DNA from: Clostridium sp. 1001271B_151109_B4
GTDB lineage: Bacteria > Bacillota > Clostridia > Clostridiales > Clostridiaceae
Reading direction: 5' to 3'
Length of the DNA stretch: 64,000 bases
Assembly (NCBI RefSeq): GCF_015670405.1
Contig: NZ_JADPBQ010000005.1
Location: 62,001 to 126,000 of the forward strand
In this document: in pieces, positions 58,070-64,000 of the stretch
Numbering within the stretch: position 1 is the first letter of the stretch
Layout of the letters: the number at the start of each line of letters is the position of its first letter
The notes under the pieces: generated by a model
Database searches by the model: none
What the model was told of the DNA's origin: nothing
Seen by the model: the letters and a program-made list of their open reading frames with translations, nothing else
Made by a program: the position numbers and the translations under genes

Positions 58070-60985
58070 ATGGCTAAGAAGGTACATAATATACCAAAAG
58101 ATAATAATATTTTACGAATACCAATTGAAGAGGCAATGCCAGACAATTATCTTCCATATGCTGTTGAAGTAGCAAAAGATAGAGCACTTCCAGATGTAAG
58201 GGATGGGTTGAAGCCTGTTCATAGAAGAATTCTTTATGGATCATATTTACTAAAAGCTTTTCCAGATAGACCATATTATAAGTCAGCTAGAATAGTTGGG
58301 GATGTATTAGGTAAATTCCATCCTCATGGAGATTCATCTGTTTATGATGCAATGGTACTTATGGCCCAAGACTTCTCTACTAGAGAGCCGTTATTTGATG
58401 GGCATGGAAACTTTGGTTCTATGGATGGTGACGGAGCTGCGGCTATGCGTTATACAGAAGCAAGGCTTTCACCAATAGCTATGGAAATGCTAAAAGATAT
58501 TGAAAAAGAAACAGTAGATATGGTTCCAAACTATTCAGATAGTGAAATGGAACCAAAGGTTTTACCAGCAAGATATCCTAATCTTTTAGTTAACGGTACT
58601 TTTGGAATAGCAGTTGGGCTAGCTACTAATATTCCACCGCATAATTTAGGGGAAGTTACTGATGGGGTTTTAGCATATATAGATAATCCAGAAATAACTA
58701 CAAAAGAGCTTATGGAGTATATAAAAGCACCAGATTTACCAACTGGTGGTGTGCTGATAGGTAAAAATTCATTATTATCTGCATATGAAACAGGAGAAGG
58801 TAAGGTTACATTAAGAGCAAAGACAGAAATTGAAAAGCTTGAAAATGGACGATATGGAATTGTAATAACAGAATTCCCTTATAGAAGAAATAAATCAAAA
58901 ATTCTTCAAACGATATCTGAAATGACTGGAGATAAAAGACATCAAAAGGCTTTAGAAGCAATTACAGATATTAGAGATGAATCAGATAGAACTGGTATTA
59001 GAGCTGTTGTTGAATTGAAAAAGGCAGCAGATTATGATACAGCAGATAAAATATTAAAATATTTATTTAAAAAGACTGATTTACAGTGTAATGTAAGCTT
59101 TAATATGGTGGCTTTAGCAAATGGAAAGCCACAAACTATGGGATTAAAGACAATAATAACTCATTATGTTAATCACCAAAAGGATATAGTTACGAGAAGA
59201 AGTATAAAAGAGCTTGCAATGGCAGAAAAAAGATTCCATATAGTTGAGGGGTTCATTAAAGCAATTGATGTTTTAGATGAGATAATTAAGACTATTAGAG
59301 AATCAAAATCTAAAAAGGATGCAGGAATTAACCTAGTTGAAAAGTTTGAATTTACAGAAATGCAAGCAGAAGCTATTTTAGAACTTATGCTTTATAGATT
59401 AACAGGTCTTGAAATAAAGGTGTTCCAAAAGGAATATGCAGAACTAGAAAAAATTATAAAGAGATTAAGAAAAATATTATCTGATGAAAAGACTCTTTTA
59501 AATGTTGTAAAAACTGAATTAAAAGAAATAACTGATAAATATAGAAATCCTAGAAGAACTATGATAGTTGAAGATGATAGCGAAGCTAAAATTGATTTAC
59601 AAGAGCTTATTGTAGTTGAAGATGTTATGGTTACTTTATCAAAAGACGGATTTATTAAGAGAATTCCAGTTAAGACTTATCAAAGATCTAATGCAAAGGC
59701 AGAAGATATTGAATATAGAGAGGGAGATGAACTTAAATTCTTATTTAAGTCTAATACTACTGAAAATATTTTATTGTTTACTGATAAGGGAAATATGTAT
59801 CAAGTTAAAGGTATAAATATTCCTGAAGGTAAGTGGAAAGAAAAAGGAGAAAGAATAGATTCTATAATTAAAACTTTAAATTGTGATGATGAAAAAATAG
59901 TTGAAGCTATATCAGTAGGAGTTTTAGATTCTAATAAGAGTGTTCAGTTTATAACTAATAGAGGTATAATTAAAAAGAGTACTTTAGATAAATTCCAAAC
60001 TAATTACAGTAAAATTCAAGCTATTAAATTAAAAGAAAATGAGTTTGTATTAAATATTGAGATTTTAGATAATAATGAAGAAAAAGAATTCTTAAAAGTA
60101 GAAAGTAAGTTAGGGTTAAAATTTAGTTTAGAACTTCCTAAAATAGAAGATACTCCTAGAAATATTTTAGGCACACAATTATTTAACCTAATAGAAAATG
60201 ATGAAATAATTAAAGTTGAATATGTAAATGAATTTGAGTTTATAACATTCAGTGTTGGGGTAACGGCAAAAGGAAACTTAAAAGGTTTTGCAAGAGCAAA
60301 ATCTAGTGATAGATTAAAGGTAAATACTGATTCAGTAAGTACATTGTTATTATTCACTAATAAGGGGAATGTTTATAAAATACCATCATTCTTAATATCC
60401 AATGTTGTTAAAGAAGAAATTTCGCTAGAAAATATTATTGATGGATATTCAAAGAATGAAAAAATAGTTGATGTACATTCAATAAAGAATTTCGATGAAA
60501 GAAAGATGGTTTATTTCTTTACTAAAAAGGGAATGATAAAGAAGACTTCGTTAAAAGAATATGATGGAAATTATTTAATATGGCAAGCATATAAATTTAA
60601 ATATGAAAATGATGAAGTAATCTCTGTATGTATTGAAGACTATTCTGAAAGTGAAGTATTAATAATAAGTAAAAAAGGAATGGCGATTAGATTCCTAAGT
60701 GATAATGTTAATCCAATGGGAAGGATAGCAGCTGGAGTTACTGGAATAAGTTTAAAAGAAGATGATGAAGTAATTTATGGAAAAATAATTGATATAGTAT
60801 CTAATGAGAGTGATGAAATAGCCATAGATACTAACAGAAGTCTTGAAGTTGTTTTAATTACAAGCAGCAAAGAGAAAAGGACTATTTCTACTGAAGAAAT
60901 AAGAGTTCAAAATAGGGCAGGAAGAGGTACTAATGTTATGGTCATTAGTTTAGATGATGAAATAACAGAAGTACAATTTAGTTAA
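58070..60985 (+). CDS. parC: Type IIA topoisomerase subunit A (ParC-like)
   Basis: A 971-residue DNA breakage-reunion subunit. The winged helix with catalytic Y128 in MRYTEARL is intact, as is the quinolone-determining stretch [17 protein letters not shown]. There S89 and D93 sit at the positions of GyrA Ser83 and Asp87, so no classical resistance change is present. A coiled-coil gate follows (about 340-490). The C-terminus is a beta-pinwheel of about six blades (about 510-960) with repeated [11 protein letters not shown] / [10 protein letters not shown] / [10 protein letters not shown] strands. The last blade has [11 protein letters not shown], a weak form of the gyrase GyrA-box. The ParC name relies on this weak box and the ParE partner; an alternative gyrase A is possible. 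Confidence 0.87.
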   Translation: MAKKVHNIPKDNNILRIPIEEAMPDNYLPYAVEVAKDRALPDVRDGLKPVHRRILYGSYLLKAFPDRPYYKSARIVGDVLGKFHPHGDSSVYDAMVLMAQDFSTREPLFDGHGNFGSMDGDGAAAMRYTEARLSPIAMEMLKDIEKETVDMVPNYSDSEMEPKVLPARYPNLLVNGTFGIAVGLATNIPPHNLGEVTDGVLAYIDNPEITTKELMEYIKAPDLPTGGVLIGKNSLLSAYETGEGKVTLRAKTEIEKLENGRYGIVITEFPYRRNKSKILQTISEMTGDKRHQKALEAITDIRDESDRTGIRAVVELKKAADYDTADKILKYLFKKTDLQCNVSFNMVALANGKPQTMGLKTIITHYVNHQKDIVTRRSIKELAMAEKRFHIVEGFIKAIDVLDEIIKTIRESKSKKDAGINLVEKFEFTEMQAEAILELMLYRLTGLEIKVFQKEYAELEKIIKRLRKILSDEKTLLNVVKTELKEITDKYRNPRRTMIVEDDSEAKIDLQELIVVEDVMVTLSKDGFIKRIPVKTYQRSNAKAEDIEYREGDELKFLFKSNTTENILLFTDKGNMYQVKGINIPEGKWKEKGERIDSIIKTLNCDDEKIVEAISVGVLDSNKSVQFITNRGIIKKSTLDKFQTNYSKIQAIKLKENEFVLNIEILDNNEEKEFLKVESKLGLKFSLELPKIEDTPRNILGTQLFNLIENDEIIKVEYVNEFEFITFSVGVTAKGNLKGFARAKSSDRLKVNTDSVSTLLLFTNKGNVYKIPSFLISNVVKEEISLENIIDGYSKNEKIVDVHSIKNFDERKMVYFFTKKGMIKKTSLKEYDGNYLIWQAYKFKYENDEVISVCIEDYSESEVLIISKKGMAIRFLSDNVNPMGRIAAGVTGISLKEDDEVIYGKIIDIVSNESDEIAIDTNRSLEVVLITSSKEKRTISTEEIRVQNRAGRGTNVMVISLDDEITEVQFS

Positions 60986-60993
60986 TAGTTTTG

Positions 60994-61108
60994 AGTTAGG
61001 AGTTAGAAGTTATATATGATGGATACTTGTTACAAGAGCAAGAATTTTTAGGCATTATATAACAAGCAGGTATTCCTATATAACGAATTACATTTATAAC
61101 TCCTAACT
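60994..61108. repeat. Dispersed stem-loop repeat, copy E (variant interior)
   Basis: The outer arms AGTTAGGAGTTA (60994-61005) and TAACTCCTAACT (61097-61108) pair perfectly over 12 bp, as in copies A, B and D. The interior differs: GGATACTTGTTA (61021-61032) with TAACAAG-cag-GTATTCC (61060-61076). Confidence 0.75.
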
Positions 61109-61136
61109 ACAAATTAATATAAAGAGGTGTTTTAAA

Positions 61137-61679
61137 ATGAAAAAAGTTGCAGTTTTATTAGCAGAAGGATTTGAGACTATTGAAGCGTTAACAAGTGTTG
61201 ATATTTTAAGAAGAGCAGGTGTTACTTGTACTACTTTTGGAATTAATGAAGTAGAAGTAACAACATCTCATTCAATCACAATAAAAGCTGATGAAGTTTT
61301 AAGTGATGAAATTTATAATTATGATGTAGTTATATTACCAGGCGGTATTCCAGGTGCGATTAACTTAAGAGATAATGAAAAAGTGAATGAAATTGTAAAG
61401 AAATTTTATGTTGAAGGTAAGATAGTTGCAGCAATTTGTGCTGGTCCAATTACATTTGGAAAATTAGGTATTGTAAATGGTAAAAATGCTACATGTTATC
61501 CTGGATTCGAGGATCAATTAGTAGGATGTAACTATAAAAATGAACTTGTGGTTGTAGATGAAAATATAATTACAGGAAGAGGGCCAGCAGCAGCTATTCC
61601 ATTTGCATTTGAAATATTAAATAATATAGCACCGGAAAAGGTAGAAGAAATTAAAAAAGCAATGCTTTTTAATAGTTAG
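61137..61679 (+). CDS. DJ-1/PfpI family protein
   Basis: 180 residues, single class I glutamine-amidotransferase-like domain. The nucleophile elbow AAICAGPITFGKLG contains the reactive Cys. An N-terminal Glu in LLAEGFETIEALTSVDILRRAG pairs with it, as in DJ-1/YajL rather than in the PfpI protease, where a His follows the Cys; here the residue after Cys is Ala. It is likely a stress protein of the YajL/ThiJ type acting on glyoxal-modified molecules or as a redox chaperone. The AAGAGGTG site precedes the ATG. It is flanked by two copies (E and F) of the dispersed stem-loop repeat. Confidence 0.9.
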   Translation: MKKVAVLLAEGFETIEALTSVDILRRAGVTCTTFGINEVEVTTSHSITIKADEVLSDEIYNYDVVILPGGIPGAINLRDNEKVNEIVKKFYVEGKIVAAICAGPITFGKLGIVNGKNATCYPGFEDQLVGCNYKNELVVVDENIITGRGPAAAIPFAFEILNNIAPEKVEEIKKAMLFNS

Positions 61680-61709
61680 CAGTCGAAATTGCAAGAGTAG
61701 TAAGTGAAA

Positions 61710-61840
61710 AATTTCAAGTGATAAGTGACAAGTTAAGGATGAAACTCCTTAGGAAGTTTTTGTAATATGTTTTTTAAAAAAGTCAGCGATAGCTGACTTT
61801 ATTCATTAACTTGAAAGTTGTTACCTGTCACTTGTCATTC
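61710..61840. repeat. Dispersed stem-loop repeat, copy F
   Basis: The outer arms AAGTGATAAGTGACAAGTTAA (from 61716) and TTAACTTG-N8-TTACCTGTCACTT (61806-61834) pair with bulges. Inside are GAAACTCCTTAGGAAGTTTT (first hairpin), a T6 run and the perfect core hairpin AAAGTCAGC-GATA-GCTGACTTT (61779-61800). This is the same layout as copies B and D with different arm sequence. It ends 23 bases before recJ. Confidence 0.85.
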
Positions 61841-61863
61841 ACCGACAAATGGGGGTGTTTTTT

Positions 61864-63630
61864 TTGGAAAAGTGGATGGTTAGAAATGTTAAGTTTGATT
61901 GCGAAGGATTTGCAAGACAACTAGAGGTCAGTCCTATAGTTTCTAAGCTTTTAGTTAATAGAGGGATATATAATGTAAAAATGGCAAAGGAATTTTTAAG
62001 TTCTTCTTTAAATGATTTTTATAATCCAAGAGAAATGTATGGTATGGATGGTGCTGTTCAATTAATGAAAAGCAGTATAATCAATAATGAAAAAATACTT
62101 ATTGTAGGTGATTATGATGTTGATGGAGTTATTAGTACCTATATACTTTATTCAGCTATTAAAAAATGTGGAGGAAATGTTTCTTTCCATATTCCAGACA
62201 GAATTAAAGAAGGGTATGGAATAAATGAAAGTATAATAAGAAAAGCAAGTGATGAAAATATTGACATAATAATTACTTGTGATAATGGTATAGCAGCTAT
62301 AGATCAAGTTAATTTAGCAAAAGAATTAGGATTGAAGGTTATAATTACAGATCATCACGATGTGCCTTTTATTGAAGAAAATGGCGAAAGGAAATATGTG
62401 GTGCCAAATGCTGATTTTGTTTTAAATCCTAAGCAAGAACAATGTGAATATAAATTTGATAAGATATGTGGAGCTGGAGTAGCTTACAAGTTTGTAGAAT
62501 GCCTTTATGATGAGTTTGATATAAATAAAGAAGAACTTTATGATTTACTTCAATACACAGCAATTGCAACTGTTTGTGATGTAGTTGATTTAGTATCTGA
62601 AAATAGGATAATAGTTAAAGAAGGATTAAGAAGAATAAATAATACTAATAATATAGGATTAAAAGCATTATTTAAAGAAACAGGATTGGAAGACAAAGAA
62701 ATAACTGTATATTCATTAGGGTTTGTTATAGGACCTAGTATTAATGCTTCAGGTAGACTTGAACAAGCAGAGTGGGCATTAAAAATGCTTCTAAGTAATA
62801 ATGAAATAGAAGCTAAAGAGTTAGCAGAAAAGCTTAATGATTTAAATAAAGAAAGACAAGAGCTAACAAAAGAAGGATTAGAAGAAGCAATTGAAATAAT
62901 AGAAAAAAATAATATGACTAAGGATAAGGTATTAGTTGTATATTTAGAAGATGTTCATGAAAGTATTGCTGGAATAATCGCTGGTAGGGTAAGAGAAAGA
63001 TATAACCTTCCTGCAATTATTTTAACAAAGGCACATGATGGAGCTAAAGGATCTGGAAGATCTATTGAAGAATATAATATGTTTGAAGAATTACTTAAAT
63101 GTAAAGATTTATTAGGTAAGTTTGGTGGGCATCCAATGGCAGCTGGAATGTCTATACCAAATGAAAATATAGATGAGTTTAGGAATAGATTAAATAATGT
63201 TACGACATTAACTGATGAGGATATAATTCCTAAAGTTTCAATTGATATGGGCTTAAACTTAAGTCAAATAAATTATGAGCTAATAGATCAAATATCATTG
63301 TTAGAACCATATGGAAAAGCAAATCCTAAGCCTACTTTTGGAATGAAAAAGTTAAAAGTTGTAGATGCAAAGATATTAGGTAAAAATAGAAATGTACTTA
63401 AGCTTAAATTAACAGATGGAAGGCTTTATATTGAAGGTATATATTTTGGAGATATAGAAGGATTTGAAAATTCCATAAAAGATGAGTTAGGTGAAATTGA
63501 GTATAATAAAGTCTTTAATGGTATATCTAATAATCTTTACTTAGATATAATTTGCATGCCAGAAATCAATGAATTTATGGGGAATAAAAAAGTTCAGCTG
63601 CAGATAAGTAATTATAGAATAGCAAAATAA
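61864..63630 (+). CDS. recJ: Single-stranded-DNA-specific exonuclease RecJ
   Basis: A 588-residue 5'-3' ssDNA nuclease for recombination and mismatch repair. The DHH domain shows VGDYDVDGVISTYIL (motif I), ITCDNGIAAI (II), ITDHHDVPF (III, the DHH triad) and GAGVAYKFVE, VCDVVDLV. The DHHA1 domain has ESIAGIIAGRVRERYNLPAI and GSGRSIEEYNMFEELL, then KFGGHPMAAGMSI. A C-terminal OB-like domain (about 450-588) has EPYGKANPKPTFGMK. Start: TTG 61864 lies 7 bases after GGGGGTG; the ATG at 61849 overlaps that purine run and would lack a site. A strong terminator follows. Confidence 0.94.
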   Translation: MEKWMVRNVKFDCEGFARQLEVSPIVSKLLVNRGIYNVKMAKEFLSSSLNDFYNPREMYGMDGAVQLMKSSIINNEKILIVGDYDVDGVISTYILYSAIKKCGGNVSFHIPDRIKEGYGINESIIRKASDENIDIIITCDNGIAAIDQVNLAKELGLKVIITDHHDVPFIEENGERKYVVPNADFVLNPKQEQCEYKFDKICGAGVAYKFVECLYDEFDINKEELYDLLQYTAIATVCDVVDLVSENRIIVKEGLRRINNTNNIGLKALFKETGLEDKEITVYSLGFVIGPSINASGRLEQAEWALKMLLSNNEIEAKELAEKLNDLNKERQELTKEGLEEAIEIIEKNNMTKDKVLVVYLEDVHESIAGIIAGRVRERYNLPAIILTKAHDGAKGSGRSIEEYNMFEELLKCKDLLGKFGGHPMAAGMSIPNENIDEFRNRLNNVTTLTDEDIIPKVSIDMGLNLSQINYELIDQISLLEPYGKANPKPTFGMKKLKVVDAKILGKNRNVLKLKLTDGRLYIEGIYFGDIEGFENSIKDELGEIEYNKVFNGISNNLYLDIICMPEINEFMGNKKVQLQISNYRIAK

Positions 63631-63646
63631 AAAACTATAATGGTAT

Positions 63647-63689
63647 AGCCATATAATAGAGCAAGATATCTATTATATGGCTTTTTTTA
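63647..63689 (+). terminator. Terminator of recJ
   Basis: A 14-bp perfect stem AGCCATATAATAGA (63647-63660) / TCTATTATATGGCT (63669-63682), 8-base loop, T7 run. Confidence 0.93.
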
Positions 63690-64000
63690 TTCAGAAATTA
63701 AAAAAGTTTTGTGAAATATTCCAAAAAAAATTTTAATATATGAGCCGAAAAAAAGTTTTGTGAAATCAGACAAAAATAGCTTAAGTGTATTGATAAAAAG
63801 TTTTGTATAATATTCCAGTAAGAATGTTAAGTAATATTTTAATCACAAATTATATACAACTAAAGAAATAATTGGAAGATAAGAAAAAATATTTATTATG
63901 GAGAAATATAAATTTGATAAAGGTGATAAATGTAAAATTTATTTGGGAGTGTTACTAAAGAAATAGATTAAGATAAGTGAAAAGGTTAGTTTGTCAATAG
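63690..64000. other. Intergenic region at the right edge
   Basis: No gene is visible apart from a 22-codon run at about 63898 that I do not trust. It contains the three direct repeats and is presumably the regulatory region of a gene beyond the window. Confidence 0.5.
63701..63818. repeat. Three direct repeats of AAAAAGTTTTGTGAAAT
   Basis: Copies start at 63701, 63750 and 63795 (spacing 49 and 45). Copies 1 and 2 share AAAAAGTTTTGTGAAAT; copy 3 is AAAAAGTTTTGTATAAT. Copies 1 and 3 continue with ATTCCA. Copy 3 contains a TATAAT-like element. Confidence 0.65.

Noticed and set aside
63898..63966. 22-codon ORF at the right edge
   Set aside because: Too short, no domain and only a weak ribosome site.

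Overview
The window is strongly AT-rich, its genes have GGAGG-type ribosome sites, and the gene set is that of a strictly anaerobic, sugar-fermenting low-GC Gram-positive. It contains hybrid cluster protein, an [FeFe]-hydrogenase-like protein, a PPi-type phosphofructokinase, TelA/TerD/YceG proteins and a two-gene BmrCD-type exporter. The best fit is a chromosomal segment of Clostridium sensu stricto; I cannot name the species. No rRNA, tRNA, prophage, transposase or CRISPR array was found.

Layout. 0-5.5 kb: an LCP cell-wall ligase, type I pullulanase behind a perfect LacI-type palindrome, an orphan nucleotidyltransferase and galactose mutarotase. 5.5-8.7 kb: a complete zinc-uptake operon on the minus strand (znuA-znuC-znuB-zur). 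8.9-15 kb: a purine permease, then a MarR repressor divergent from a heterodimeric multidrug ABC exporter with a tandem operator-like region. 15-21 kb: a LysM protein, an atypical [FeFe]-hydrogenase-like protein, a decayed histidine kinase, a Crp/Fnr regulator and hcp. An Fnr-geometry palindrome sits at about -41.5 of a likely hcp promoter. 21-32 kb: a small membrane protein, flavodoxin plus a SUV3-like helicase, then a Ter-type stress locus (yceG, telA, three tandem terD) followed by a calcium P-type ATPase.

32-46 kb: a diguanylate cyclase with a Cys-rich sensor, an ABC-F ATPase, a DUF4397/Asn-rich pair, a cysteine-desulfurase-like enzyme, PPi-type phosphofructokinase, a MntP-like pump, a dicarboxylate symporter, a DEAD-box helicase with a leader terminator, a 50-residue zinc-ribbon protein with highly-expressed codon choice, YbaK and a patatin-like lipase. 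46-54 kb: a DUF1648 protein, a 5'-truncated kinase, small conserved proteins, PepF, a rhomboid protease interrupted by one TGA, a YjdF-like membrane protein, a PAP2 phosphatase and a diacylglycerol glucosyltransferase. 54-64 kb: glutamate dehydrogenase, a ParE/ParC topoisomerase pair, a DJ-1/PfpI protein and RecJ.

Themes. Metal and stress homeostasis recurs (zinc uptake, a possible manganese efflux pump, calcium ATPase plus Ter), as does anaerobic redox and nitrosative defence (Hcp, hydrogenase-like protein, flavodoxin). Three genes are visibly decayed, two of them histidine kinases. The least explained feature is a family of six intergenic stem-loop elements. Their outer arms differ in sequence but stay complementary, and four of them share a core hairpin. 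They sit at 28031, 35221, 38201, 44918, 60994 and 61710.
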